Shown here in pieces: positions 36,206 to 45,075 of a DNA stretch of 64,000 nt. The DNA comes from Paraglaciecola arctica. Lineage in GTDB: Bacteria > Pseudomonadota > Gammaproteobacteria > Enterobacterales > Alteromonadaceae. How positions within the stretch are numbered: position 1 is the first letter of the stretch; each line of letters starts with the position of its first letter. Made by a program: the position numbers and the translations under genes. The stretch is taken from NCBI RefSeq assembly GCF_018861065.1, contig NZ_JAHKQO010000036.1, forward strand, positions 521,865 to 585,864. Direction: 5' to 3'. Under the pieces are notes generated by a model. That model saw nothing but the letters and a program-made list of their open reading frames with translations, made no database searches and had not been told where the DNA came from.

Positions 36206-37075
36206 ATGAAAAAATTAAATCTACTACTCACATCGTTATTATTTACAGCTACCGCTACTTATGCGGCAGAAAAATCACCATTAACCTTAAAAGTTTATAA
36301 CGCTGGTGATAGCAGTTTCCATGTAAATTCTACTTTGTTATATGGCGACACTGAAGCTGCGGTTATCGATACCGGTTTTACTAAAGCCGATGCCTTAAAA
36401 ATAGCGGCTAATGTGCTAGATTCAGGAAAAAAACTGACCACCATTTTTATTAGCCAAGCAGATCCTGACTATTATTTTGGTGCAGAAACACTAAAGAAAA
36501 TATTTCCTGATGCACGAATAATCACCACTCCAGCAGTACGTCAAGTTATCGAGAAAAAAATGGCAGGTAAAGTCGCATTTTGGGGTCCCAAAATGGGGAC
36601 TAACGCGCCAACAAAGCCGATATTGCCAGCCGAGTTTAAGCAATCATCATTCACGATTGACGGTTATAAAGTTGAAATAAAAGGAACTTCAGGCTTACTT
36701 GCACACAGACCTTATGTATGGATCCCATCAAAAAAAGCGTTAGTGGGTAATATTGGCGTATTTGGTGGAGTACATGTCTGGACCGCAGATACAAAAACAC
36801 CAGAACAATTATCGGCATGGCAAACACAATTGACTGAAATGAAAAACCTCTCACCTGAAATAGTCGTACCAGGGCACATGAAAGTAGGCACAGTACTCGA
36901 TGCAAGCAATATTGCTTACACGGCAACGTATATTAGTACATTTGAAGAAGCTAAAGCTGACAGCAAAAATGCGGCTGAACTAATTGAAACGATGACTACA
37001 GCATATCCTCAAGCGCAATTATCTGTAGCTTTAAATATTGGTGCAAAAGTACATAAAGGTGAAATGAAATGGTAA
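36206..37075 (+). CDS. Exported metallo-beta-lactamase-fold protein with degenerate metal motif
   Basis: The 289-residue protein has a signal peptide (L-L-L-T-S-L-L-F-T-A-T-A-T-Y-A-A) and the MBL fold (A-A-V-I-D-T-G-F near residue 52; late V-V-P-G-H). The T-H-x-H-x-D-H metal motif reads S-Q-A-D-P-D-Y (about 94-100), so three of its usual ligands are gone and a normal binuclear zinc site is unlikely. I chose the ATG at 36206 because it starts the signal peptide. Residues 62-108 are duplicated as a fragment at 38339-38479. It overlaps the DsbA-family gene by seven bases and lies divergent from a LysR regulator. Function unknown. Confidence 0.82.
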   Translation: MKKLNLLLTSLLFTATATYAAEKSPLTLKVYNAGDSSFHVNSTLLYGDTEAAVIDTGFTKADALKIAANVLDSGKKLTTIFISQADPDYYFGAETLKKIFPDARIITTPAVRQVIEKKMAGKVAFWGPKMGTNAPTKPILPAEFKQSSFTIDGYKVEIKGTSGLLAHRPYVWIPSKKALVGNIGVFGGVHVWTADTKTPEQLSAWQTQLTEMKNLSPEIVVPGHMKVGTVLDASNIAYTATYISTFEEAKADSKNAAELIETMTTAYPQAQLSVALNIGAKVHKGEMKW

Positions 37076-37713
37076 CCGTGCATTACTTTTTTGATCCAAT
37101 GTGTGGCTGGTGCTTTGGCGCAACGTCACTGACAGAAATAGTTAAAAATACGGCGCTATCGTCAGATAATATCAAAATAGCTTTACACCCTGGCGGTATG
37201 ATCCAAAGACGAGAAATGAACAGCGACTTTAGAGCCATGGCCCAGCACCATGACAAAAAGATTGAGGCTTTGACCGGACAAAAATTTTCACAAAAATATC
37301 ATAACAAGTTAGGCAGTGATGAAACTATTACGCTTGATTCATATATTACCGGCCAAGCGGTTTTAGTTGCTGAACAAGCATTTGGCAAAGGTCTCGCCAT
37401 GCTAAAAGTGATTCAGCAGGCGCATTATGTCGATGCGATTGATGTAAGTAACCTAATAATACTGACTGAATTGGCCAAGAAATTAGGTATTGATGGTAGC
37501 GCATGGCAACAGAAAATGGCAAGCGAAGCAGAAAATAGTTGTAGTGAAATCGAAAAAAACAGGCTGTTAATGGCGCAATGGGGCGTGAATGGTTTTCCTA
37601 CATTTGTTGTCGAAAATAAAGGAGAGATTAGTGTATTACCTCATTCACACTATTACGGAGACCCTGCCAGCTGGCAGGCGTTTATTAACAATGAAAACTT
37701 TACTAATACCTAG
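37069..37713 (+). CDS. DsbA-family (FrnE-like) thioredoxin-fold protein
   Basis: The 214-residue protein begins almost directly with F-F-D-P-M-C-G-W-C-F-G; the C-G-W-C (Cys12, Cys15) is the redox pair. A helical insertion and the cis-Pro strand G-F-P-T-F follow, as in DsbA/FrnE proteins. There is no signal peptide, so it should act in the cytoplasm, unlike classical DsbA. It overlaps the MBL gene at its start and the lipoprotein gene at its end, which indicates a translationally coupled three-gene unit. Confidence 0.85.
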   Translation: MVTVHYFFDPMCGWCFGATSLTEIVKNTALSSDNIKIALHPGGMIQRREMNSDFRAMAQHHDKKIEALTGQKFSQKYHNKLGSDETITLDSYITGQAVLVAEQAFGKGLAMLKVIQQAHYVDAIDVSNLIILTELAKKLGIDGSAWQQKMASEAENSCSEIEKNRLLMAQWGVNGFPTFVVENKGEISVLPHSHYYGDPASWQAFINNENFTNT

Positions 37714-38215
37714 TCTTATAATCTTATTAAGTGGATTTTTGGTGGCGTGCTCAACACAGCCAATCCAATCAGAAACCTCTTCAAATAAAATGATTAACCA
37801 AGGGAATAACCGGATGACTAATCTTGAGATTATAAAAAGTACGTACGAAGGCTCTAGCTCTGAAGAAAATGGACGTAACTTACAAAAGCATATCGCTGAC
37901 GATATTAAATGGAAAGAAGCCGACGGTTTTCCGTTATCAGGCACTTATATTGGCTTTAAAGAAATAGAGCAGAAAGTCTTTAGCCAATTAGCGACGCAAT
38001 GGACTGATTACCGTTTTATTGTTGATGGCTATGTCGCTGATGGTGACCATGTATTTGCTTATGGCACTTACCATGGTGTTTTTAACAAAACAGGGAAAGT
38101 ATTTAGCGCAAGAGTCGCGCATTTATGGACACTAAAAAACCATAAAATCATCAGTTTTGAGCAATTTGTCGATAGCGTGCCAGTAGTTAATGCAATGATG
38201 ACTAAGACGCTTTAA
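37691..38215 (+). CDS. SnoaL-like lipoprotein
   Basis: The 174-residue protein starts at the ATG at 37691, inside the 3' end of the DsbA gene, and has a lipoprotein signal (lipobox L-V-A-C). The rest is a SnoaL/NTF2-like fold: I-K-S-T-Y-E-G, D-D-I-K-W-K-E-A, F-x-x-Y, V-A-D-G-D-H-V-F-A-Y-G-T-Y-H-G and a final F-E-Q-F-V-D. NTF2-like domains hold small hydrophobic ligands or act as isomerases; the ligand is unknown. It closes the operon and is followed by a terminator. Confidence 0.82.
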   Translation: MKTLLIPSLIILLSGFLVACSTQPIQSETSSNKMINQGNNRMTNLEIIKSTYEGSSSEENGRNLQKHIADDIKWKEADGFPLSGTYIGFKEIEQKVFSQLATQWTDYRFIVDGYVADGDHVFAYGTYHGVFNKTGKVFSARVAHLWTLKNHKIISFEQFVDSVPVVNAMMTKTL

Positions 38216-38283
38216 ATATTCTAAACCGCGTTTAAGTTATTTTGACCAATGATGCTATTTAGGTCGGTTATTCACGATGTTTT

Positions 38284-38311
38284 AAAAGCCAATAATCCGT
38301 TATTGGCTTTT
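38284..38311 (+). terminator. Intrinsic terminator after the SnoaL lipoprotein gene
   Basis: AAAAGCCAATAA (38284-38295) and TTATTGGCTTTT (38300-38311) pair perfectly around TCCG and end in a T run. Confidence 0.88.
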
Positions 38312-38338
38312 ACTGTTTGGTATTAATTCTAATAGAAA

Positions 38339-38488
38339 GATGCGTTAAAAATAGCGGCTAATGTGCTAAATCCAGGTAAAAAATTGACCTCTATCTTTAT
38401 TAGCCAAGCAGATCCTGACTATTATTTTGGTGCAGAAATACTAAATAAAATATTTCCAGATGCTCGAATCATTGCCACTCTTTTCTAA
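38339..38488 (+). pseudogene. Duplicated fragment of the MBL-fold gene
   Basis: Codons from 38339 to 38479 repeat 36389-36529 of the MBL-fold gene with about 15 mismatches in 141 bases by hand count, mostly synonymous. The frame stays open and still includes the S-Q-A-D-P-D-Y segment. After 38479 the similarity stops and a stop codon follows at 38486-38488. There is no start codon or ribosome site, so this is a remnant of a second copy. The silent nature of most changes suggests it was under selection before it was broken, or arrived from a relative. Confidence 0.85.
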
Positions 38489-38542
38489 GTCTTAGCGACT
38501 ATCGATACAAGGCATTCGCCGAGCGTTGCGGGTTTATGCAAA

Positions 38543-38562
38543 GCGGGTGTTTTGACACCCGC
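38543..38562. repeat. Short GC-rich hairpin in decayed region
   Basis: GCGGGTGT (38543-38550) and ACACCCGC (38555-38562) pair around TTTG. There is no T run. Otherwise 38489-38760 shows no gene or recognisable element. Confidence 0.4.
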
Positions 38563-38766
38563 AGCGTAAAATATTCATACATTCCTTATTGTGACCTTAT
38601 TCGCACATCACGTGTCCATTCAGACAATTGTGAAAGCAGCCCCTCACTGCCAATATAAGTAACTCACTAGTCAAAACGGTGCCCTAATGGGCTAAGTCGT
38701 TTTTCGTTGGGCCAATTTAATTGTAGTTGGCAAAATGCGGAATAAAAATTTAATGGAGCCACCAGA

Positions 38767-39399
38767 ATAAAGCTTTACTATTTTGCTTTTTCAACGCCAG
38801 CCCTTGCAACACTGATGGTCGCTGAAGCCATTGGCGCGCCATATAAAAAGCAGTACATAGATTTACGTAAAGGCGAACAACGAGATCCCGATTATTTGGC
38901 GCTGGACCTTATGGGTAAGGTTCCGACCATGGTAGACGACGATCTTTTGTTGACAGAAAGTGTCGCCATTCAAATATATATGGCACGCAAATCGTAGACC
39001 GACCTGTACCCACGAAACTTGCCTGATCAAGCTGTTGTAAATCGATGGCTAAATCTTGCAGTTCACGAAGTACGCACACCGGTTCTTGATATCGAAGTCT
39101 ATCGTTGGATCGCTCAACAGTTGGGAAACCCTGTTAATAAGGGGCTTGTTAAAGTGGCTATGTCTCGTCTCGAGCGAAGCCTGCCAGTATTAAACAGTCA
39201 ATTGGCCAACTCTAATTTTCTAAATGGCAGTAACCTGACTATTGCAGATATTTCTCTTATTTCCGCATTAGATCCCGTCGATACGGTTGGTATCGATATC
39301 TCAGATTACCCCGCCTTGCGGTCACAACTTGATTGGGGCAAAAAGCAAGATTGGTATCAGGCCGTAAATACACATTTTGGCGCTGAAGCCGGACTATAG
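38767..39399 (+). pseudogene. Glutathione S-transferase pseudogene
   Basis: A continuous frame encodes a GST: K-L-Y-Y-F-A-F-S-T-P-A-L at the N-terminus, K-V-P-T-M-V, L-T-E-S-V-A-I (glutathione binding) and the C-terminal helices with L-T-I-A-D-I-S-L. Two defects are visible. The codon where ATG is expected is ATA (38767-38769), with a GGAG ribosome site at the right distance, and an in-frame TAG (38995-38997) interrupts the gene after M-A-R-K-S. Both halves keep the same frame, so this is a lightly damaged pseudogene unless amber suppression and a rare start are used. Confidence 0.85.
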
Positions 39400-39459
39400 A
39401 GGTATAGGATGTTTGGCCTTTGGCACCAAGACCTTCATTTTAGAATTAATAGGATTTAA

Positions 39460-39705
39460 CATGTACGTATTAATATTCACGATCTATGTGTGCTTAAAAA
39501 GTACCGAGGAATGGGACTAAGCCAAAAACTTCTCGAAAAAGTTGAGTCGATCGCGAACAATTTGGGCTGTTGCAAAATCACCTTAGAAGTATTGAGTAAT
39601 AATAATGTAGCGAAGTCTGCCTATGAAAAATTTGGGTTTAGTCATTACGAATTAGACCCGAATGCAGGTGGTGCTGTTTTTTGGCAGAAAGCATTGAGTA
39701 AATAA
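39460..39705 (+). pseudogene. 5'-truncated GNAT acetyltransferase remnant
   Basis: The frame encodes the C-terminal half of a GNAT domain: I-N-I-H-D-L-C-V-L-K-K-Y-R-G-M-G-L-S (acetyl-CoA loop) followed by K-I-T-L-E-V-L-S-N-N-N-V-A-K-S-A-Y-E-K-F-G-F and a proper C-terminus. Upstream the frame is closed by a stop at 39457-39459, and the N-terminal half of the domain is missing. A GTG at 39490 could start a 71-residue peptide, but it would not be a complete enzyme. Confidence 0.8.
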
Positions 39706-39733
39706 CAACACCTTAAATCGCCCTAAAACTAGC

Positions 39734-39783
39734 AGGGCAAAACCACCACTCATAGGTATTCGATCTAGATGATGTTTTGCCCT
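39734..39783. repeat. Inverted repeat between GNAT remnant and LysE gene
   Basis: AGGGCAAAAC (39734-39743) and GTTTTGCCCT (39774-39783) are perfect reverse complements with 30 bases between. The distance is long for a terminator; the role is uncertain. Confidence 0.4.
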
Positions 39784-39813
39784 TTCGGAAATCAGAATGA
39801 GCTGTGGGAATTG

Positions 39814-40431
39814 TTACCCTTGTTCAGTAAAAGCCAGCTTTAACCCAAGGCCCGCAAAACTGGTCGCAAAGATTTTCTGAATCATAATGCTTGCCTTCTG
39901 AGACTTCACAATAACTGCACTAAATGTGCCTGATAAAAAGCCGTAAACTATAAACACTGCAAATGTCATCAGCATAAATACCACACCAAGCAATAACATA
40001 TTAGCTAACACGTTTTGTGATGCATTCGGAATAAACTGAGGTAAAAATGCCAAAAAGAAAATAGACAGTTTAGGATTGAGAATATTGAGCAGAAATCCCT
40101 TAGTAATAAGACTCGAATATTTGCTATTTGATTGCTGCTCAGAAACAGACAACGGAGAAGCAGCACGCCACATTTGCCAAGCCAAATAAAGCAAATAAGC
40201 GGCACCAAGGTATTTTACGACTTGAAAAGCCATAGCGCTGGTGTGAAAAATAGCAGCAAGTCCAAATGCACTAGCGAGTAACGCGGGAATAATACCTAAA
40301 GTACAACCCAATGCAGCAAAAAGGCTAGCGCGTTTGCCAACAAACAACCCAGTGGCCACAGTGTAAATAACCCCTGTTCCAGGAATTAAAACAACCACCA
40401 GCGAAGTGAGTAGAAATTCCAGAGATATCAT
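39814..40431 (-). CDS. LysE-family amino acid exporter
   Basis: The 205-residue inner-membrane protein has six hydrophobic segments and the RhtB/LysE signature near the start (L-V-V-V-L-I-P-G-T-G-V-I-Y-T-V-A and G-x-x-x-G-x-x-A-A-L-G). Such proteins export amino acids or homoserine lactones in exchange for protons. A good AAGGAAG ribosome site lies six bases before the ATG. It is a single-gene unit. Confidence 0.92.
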   Translation of the reverse strand: MISLEFLLTSLVVVLIPGTGVIYTVATGLFVGKRASLFAALGCTLGIIPALLASAFGLAAIFHTSAMAFQVVKYLGAAYLLYLAWQMWRAASPLSVSEQQSNSKYSSLITKGFLLNILNPKLSIFFLAFLPQFIPNASQNVLANMLLLGVVFMLMTFAVFIVYGFLSGTFSAVIVKSQKASIMIQKIFATSFAGLGLKLAFTEQG

Positions 40432-40817
40432 CTAATACTTCCTTTTTATGTTGATGCGCAAATATAGTATTTTTCAGTAGGGTACCAAGTACTGATCGTT
40501 ATCTTACTAAAGGTAACCGCACCAGTGTCATATCGAATACAGCAAAAATTCTAGCTACTAGTCGGCACAAATCTAAAATAACACAGTATCAGCTAGTTTA
40601 GATACCCAACCCTTTTTAAATAGCTGTCTTGCCAATCCTTATAAACCGGAAATGTCTAGAATGAAAAAAAGCAAACCTGACCCATATTCCTAAGAATGTG
40701 TTTTGACCGTTACAAGGCACCGCTTAGCTAACTTAAAAATTCAATTATGCATGCAACATATTCGGCGCTATCATGTTTGCATATTAAGTGACGACTCCCA
40801 AAAGGTACCCAGATAGC
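40432..40817. other. Intergenic region between LysE and AraC-type genes
   Basis: This gap between divergent genes should contain both promoters. I see no inverted repeat of note, no ORF worth calling and no RNA-like structure. Confidence 0.4.
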
Positions 40818-41579
40818 ATGCAAGAATTAATAGATACTGAGTTTTTGGAAGAAATTGGAATACAACAAATTGTGCATATGTTTGATCTATTGCCTAATAC
40901 TTTGTTTTGGATAAAAAACCGCAACAGTCAAATTATATATGCCAATCAGGCATTTTTAGATACTTACGGTTTTAGCGACTTAGCAAAACTAGTGGGTAAA
41001 GATGATGATTCATTGTCGCCTCCGCATATTGCAAAACAATTTATGATGGACGACAAAAAAGTGATGTCGGGTGAGTTAGTGACCAACAGAGTTGAACTCA
41101 ATTTGCGGCCTAACGGAGAGTTTTCGTGGTTTTCAACCACCAAAAGGCCACTTATTAATAGTCGTAACCAAATAGTTGGCTCTTATGGTTTCACCAGTCA
41201 TCTTGAAAGGTCGCCCACTGAGATTTCTTCTATCAGTGCCATCAAAGCACCAGTCGAGTATATTCGCAAAAACTATCACCAAGATATTAGTATTGAGGAA
41301 CTAGCTAAGCTCGCATTTTTGTCGATTAGCGCCCTTGAACGGCGTTTTAAAAAATATCTTTCAAAAACACCAAAACGCTTTTTAAACGAAATCCGCCTTG
41401 AAAATGCCCGTCGATTATTAGTTGAAACGCAACAACCCATTATGGAAATTGCTTACCAATGCGGTTTTTCTGAACACAGCTATTTTAGTAAACAATTTAA
41501 GGCTTTTTTTGGCGAGTTACCCTCACAAGTGAGGAAAAAATCCTTTGAGTCTAGCCTTAGTGATGGCAATTTTAGATAA
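40818..41579 (+). CDS. AraC-family regulator with PAS sensor domain
   Basis: The protein (about 253 residues from this ATG) has a PAS domain at about residues 15-130 (L-P-N-T-L-F-W-I-K-N-R and I-I-Y-A-N-Q-A-F-L-D are PAS phrases) and a C-terminal AraC helix-turn-helix pair (I-S-I-E-E-L-A-K-L-A-F-L-S-I-S-A-L-E-R-R-F-K and I-M-E-I-A-Y-Q-C-G-F-S-E-H-S-Y-F-S-K-Q-F). A GTG at 40788 in the same frame would add ten residues; neither start has a good ribosome site. It faces the Gfo/Idh gene convergently, so its targets are not obvious; the sugar gene cluster further on is a candidate. Confidence 0.85.
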   Translation: MQELIDTEFLEEIGIQQIVHMFDLLPNTLFWIKNRNSQIIYANQAFLDTYGFSDLAKLVGKDDDSLSPPHIAKQFMMDDKKVMSGELVTNRVELNLRPNGEFSWFSTTKRPLINSRNQIVGSYGFTSHLERSPTEISSISAIKAPVEYIRKNYHQDISIEELAKLAFLSISALERRFKKYLSKTPKRFLNEIRLENARRLLVETQQPIMEIAYQCGFSEHSYFSKQFKAFFGELPSQVRKKSFESSLSDGNFR

Positions 41580-41679
41580 AAATTTTGATAACGAGCCACA
41601 TTATCCGACTTCTTAGTTTTCATCTTGTTTTTCTGTGAAAATCTAGCCGCATTGCCATAGCAGATCAGAGTATCAATAA

Positions 41680-41709
41680 AAAAGCCGAATCATTCTATCT
41701 TCGGCTTTT
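41680..41709. terminator. Intrinsic terminator after the AraC-type gene
   Basis: AAAAGCCGAA (41680-41689) and TTCGGCTTTT (41700-41709) form a perfect 10-bp stem with a 10-base loop, between convergent genes and usable in both directions. Confidence 0.85.
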
Positions 41710-41806
41710 AGGTAGTAAATTAAGGTGACTAGTTGACGAATTGGAATGGCTGTTTAGGTCAAATTCACTTCAATTTTCCAACACTTGTCACCCTCACACC
41801 TAATTC

Positions 41807-42982
41807 TCACAGTACATTCTCTAGTTTAAAGTCTACCCACTTTTGTTCTGAACGTGTTGCCGCAACACAATTTTCGATAAAAGCCATACCTCTAATAGCT
41901 TCATCAATGCCAGGCGCTTGACTATCTAATTTTGCCGTTGCCTCGACATCATTAAAAACTCGAATTTGCTTCGCAAAATCCAAATATAAGTTCGCAAAAG
42001 CCTCCAAATACCCTTCGGGGTGTCCAGCGGGGGTGCGCATTGAATTAGTGGCAGCAGGATGAAAACTTCCTACTCCAGTGCGCACGAGTTGCGAAGGTTT
42101 GTCATTGTATTTTAGGATTAGGGAGTTTGGCTCCATTTGATGCCATTCAATGCTTGCTTGAGTGCCGTAAACACGAATATTGAGGTTGTTTTCTTCCCCT
42201 ACACTAATTTGGCTAGCTATCAATACGCCTTTAGCGCCATTGTCAAAACGCAACAATACATTACCGTCATCATCTAGCTCTCGGCCAGGTACTACAGGTG
42301 CCAAATCAGCACAAAGCTTGGTAATGGCCAGCCCACTAATAAACTCAGCGAGATTAGCTGCATGAACGCCTATATCTCCCATGCAACAACTGACTCCTGC
42401 ACGCTGTGGATCGAGTCTCCAGCTAGCCTGTTTATTGTCTGGGCCAGGGGCGTCAGATAACCACCCTTGTGAATATTCGACAACGACCTTGGTAATTTCA
42501 CCTAGTTCACCCGCTGCAATTCGTTGCCGAGCTTCTCTTACGAGAGGATAACCCGTGTAGGTATGCGTAAGTCCATACAACACATTATGATTATCCAACA
42601 CAGCTTTTAGTGCTATAGCTTCGTCTAACGTAAAAGTAGCAGGCTTATCAGACATAACGTGAAAACCTGATTCAATTGCCGCTTTTGCAACAGGAAAATG
42701 TAAATGGTTGGGAGTAACAATAGCCACAAATTGCATTCGTTCATTTTTGGGTAGCGCCGCTTCTTTTTCAAACATTTCATTAAAATTGGCATAACAGCGA
42801 TTGGGATTTAAATGCAGAGCCTTGCCTGTTGCTAAGCAGTTCTCATGAGATGAACTGAAAGCGCCGCATACTAATTCTATTTCTCCATCAATCGAAGCTG
42901 CCGCTCTATGGACTGCTCCAATGAATGCGCCTTGGCCACCGCCGACCATTCCCATGCGTACTTTATTGTTAAATTCACTCAT
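41807..42982 (-). CDS. Gfo/Idh/MocA-family NAD(P)-dependent sugar oxidoreductase
   Basis: The 391-residue protein has an N-terminal Rossmann fold (M-V-G-G-G-Q-G-A-F-I-G, residues about 13-23), the conserved M-S-D-K-P motif that carries the catalytic Lys, and a C-terminal alpha/beta domain with H-A-A-N-L-A-E-F. The family oxidises or reduces sugars and inositols. The genes at 47038-51817 belong to families that often accompany it, so it may handle the same sugar. A GGTGAG ribosome site precedes the ATG. Confidence 0.92.
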   Translation of the reverse strand: MSEFNNKVRMGMVGGGQGAFIGAVHRAAASIDGEIELVCGAFSSSHENCLATGKALHLNPNRCYANFNEMFEKEAALPKNERMQFVAIVTPNHLHFPVAKAAIESGFHVMSDKPATFTLDEAIALKAVLDNHNVLYGLTHTYTGYPLVREARQRIAAGELGEITKVVVEYSQGWLSDAPGPDNKQASWRLDPQRAGVSCCMGDIGVHAANLAEFISGLAITKLCADLAPVVPGRELDDDGNVLLRFDNGAKGVLIASQISVGEENNLNIRVYGTQASIEWHQMEPNSLILKYNDKPSQLVRTGVGSFHPAATNSMRTPAGHPEGYLEAFANLYLDFAKQIRVFNDVEATAKLDSQAPGIDEAIRGMAFIENCVAATRSEQKWVDFKLENVL

Positions 42983-43450
42983 TTACTCACCTAATTGTTA
43001 ATATGATGTTGCTCAGTATAATAGCGCGATACTATGATAAATATGAATTATTCGGACGGTTCTGCAAACATTTCAGCGTTGAGATTATTCGCTTAAAAAA
43101 CACTAATGCTAAAAAATATTACTGTGACGTTGAGAGCTTGTGAAAACAGCTATAGAATTAAGTAAAAGGTAACCTTTGGCGTTTTTAGCAAACTTTACTT
43201 TGTTCACAAACTCTATTTGGCAATACGTTGATCTGACGCAAATTATTTCATCAACAAGTTTTATTGTGACTCGTTTTATTACAAACTAACCAGTACAGTA
43301 AAAAGTGTAATCAAAAGTACAGCAAAATGTAGTGCAGACTACCCCTCAAAAAATTTATGTATGATTACAAAACAATTAACAGAATCTAAGGCAAAATTGG
43401 CCTATATTCACCAATATATGTTTTAGTTTCCCCAGAAGTGGTACCTAGAT
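42983..43450. other. Intergenic region between Gfo/Idh gene and diguanylate cyclase
   Basis: The 468-base gap between divergent genes is AT-rich. The only symmetrical element I found is AAAGGT-A-ACCTTT at 43165-43177. No ORF or RNA structure is convincing. Confidence 0.4.
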
Positions 43451-45046
43451 TTGATTCGAATTAGTCAAAAGTTGTATGTTAGAGTTGCTCTTGCCATTGC
43501 GATGGTGGCAATAGTGGTATCGACTTTTGCTTCAGCATTGTCTTATTATTTTGGTCTGGAATCGCGACAAAAATCTAGTTATTTACTCGCCGAACAACTA
43601 TCAAAAACGGTAGAACAAATTGCCGTAATTGCAGCCTATGTTAGTGACACCGAACTGGCCCAAGAAATTGTGAATGGGCTGGCCATCAACCCTTCTATAA
43701 AAAGCGTAAAACTTAGTAATAACGAAGGGTTAGAAGCTATTTCGGGCGAGTTATCCAGCAATTCAGAAGAAATCTCTTTGCCATTAAACCATCCCTTTAT
43801 AATGAATGAACAAATAGGTATGTTGCAAATTTACTTAGACGACGAATTTATTCAGCAGCAAACCCAAAACAGCACCCTAAAAGAGATTTTTATTTTATTG
43901 GCCGTTTCACTAATACTGGCATTTTTTGTGTCCGTTTTGGTCCACCGAAGACTCACTAAACCAATGCAAAAACTAATTGATAGCTTTGGTCTGATTGATC
44001 CTCATAGCCCAAATACCATGCGAATGCTGCCCTACAAACGTAAAGATGAAATTGCCAAGTTAGTCACTGGCATTAATGCTTTGATGCATGAATTGCATAA
44101 CTCGTTTAGTGTCGAGAAAGATTTGCGAGTTCAGACCCAAATTCTTGAACGTAAATTCAGGCTGATATTTGAACAAGCCAGTGCTGGGATTTGTTTAATT
44201 GATGATAAAGATACAATCACCACTTTTAATCCCGCATTTGAATCTTATTTTACAGAACAAGGTAACGACGAATTAACTACGTTACATTTCCCAACGTTGC
44301 TAACAAACCCAGATAAGCTACAACAACTGCTACGCGAAATTCGCAACAAGCCTCAGGTTGCTCAGGTTGCCTTGGACATAGAGTGTAATGTTGGCCAGAA
44401 ACAAAAATGGATGCATTGTTTATTTGCAAAAGTCACTGACCAACGGGCTCAGCAGCGTGATTCACATAGCCCCATTGTTGAAGTCATTCTATATGATGTA
44501 ACCGAAAGAGCCGAAAGAGAGTTACAAACTCGTTTCGAGGCTGACCACGACCTGTTAACACACTTATTGAATAGACGTTCTGGCGAGAAGAAACTCAACA
44601 AAATGCTGTTTTTTAGTATCAAAAATCAGCAACCCTTTGTATTAATGATGATTGATTTGGATAAATTCAAACCCATTAACGATACCTATGGCCATGAAGC
44701 AGGAGATAAGGTCTTAAAAGAATTGTCCGAACGTATTATTACCATGTTTAGCGCCGATTCCGATGTTTGTATTCGCTGGGGCGGCGATGAATTTGTTATC
44801 GCCTTTAATGACAATGCCGACAACAAGGATGCCATCAAAGACAAGGCAGAGAAGTTATTAGAACGAATACAACAACCAATCCAAATACAACCTGATTTGC
44901 GCTGTACCGTAGGAGCCAGTATTGGTTTAGTGATTGCTCCACAACACGGCAAGGTTCTCCATGAATTATTGGTTAATGCAGATAATACTATGTACAAAGT
45001 AAAAGAACAGGGGCGCGGTCGCGTCGAATTTTACTCAGCTGATTAG
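43451..45046 (+). CDS. Membrane diguanylate cyclase with HAMP and PAS domains
   Basis: The 531-residue protein has a membrane helix at about 10-32, a periplasmic region, a second helix near 145-163, a HAMP-like linker, a PAS domain (about 235-350; F-E-Q-A-S-A-G-I-C-L-I) and a GGDEF domain with R-W-G-G-D-E-F, so it should synthesise cyclic di-GMP. The start is a TTG at 43451, chosen because it gives a normal N-terminal anchor; the next in-frame ATG lies inside the first helix. The ribosome site is weak. Confidence 0.88.
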   Translation: MIRISQKLYVRVALAIAMVAIVVSTFASALSYYFGLESRQKSSYLLAEQLSKTVEQIAVIAAYVSDTELAQEIVNGLAINPSIKSVKLSNNEGLEAISGELSSNSEEISLPLNHPFIMNEQIGMLQIYLDDEFIQQQTQNSTLKEIFILLAVSLILAFFVSVLVHRRLTKPMQKLIDSFGLIDPHSPNTMRMLPYKRKDEIAKLVTGINALMHELHNSFSVEKDLRVQTQILERKFRLIFEQASAGICLIDDKDTITTFNPAFESYFTEQGNDELTTLHFPTLLTNPDKLQQLLREIRNKPQVAQVALDIECNVGQKQKWMHCLFAKVTDQRAQQRDSHSPIVEVILYDVTERAERELQTRFEADHDLLTHLLNRRSGEKKLNKMLFFSIKNQQPFVLMMIDLDKFKPINDTYGHEAGDKVLKELSERIITMFSADSDVCIRWGGDEFVIAFNDNADNKDAIKDKAEKLLERIQQPIQIQPDLRCTVGASIGLVIAPQHGKVLHELLVNADNTMYKVKEQGRGRVEFYSAD

Positions 45047-45075
45047 TTATTCTCCATCGCAGTTGCAGTGATAAA

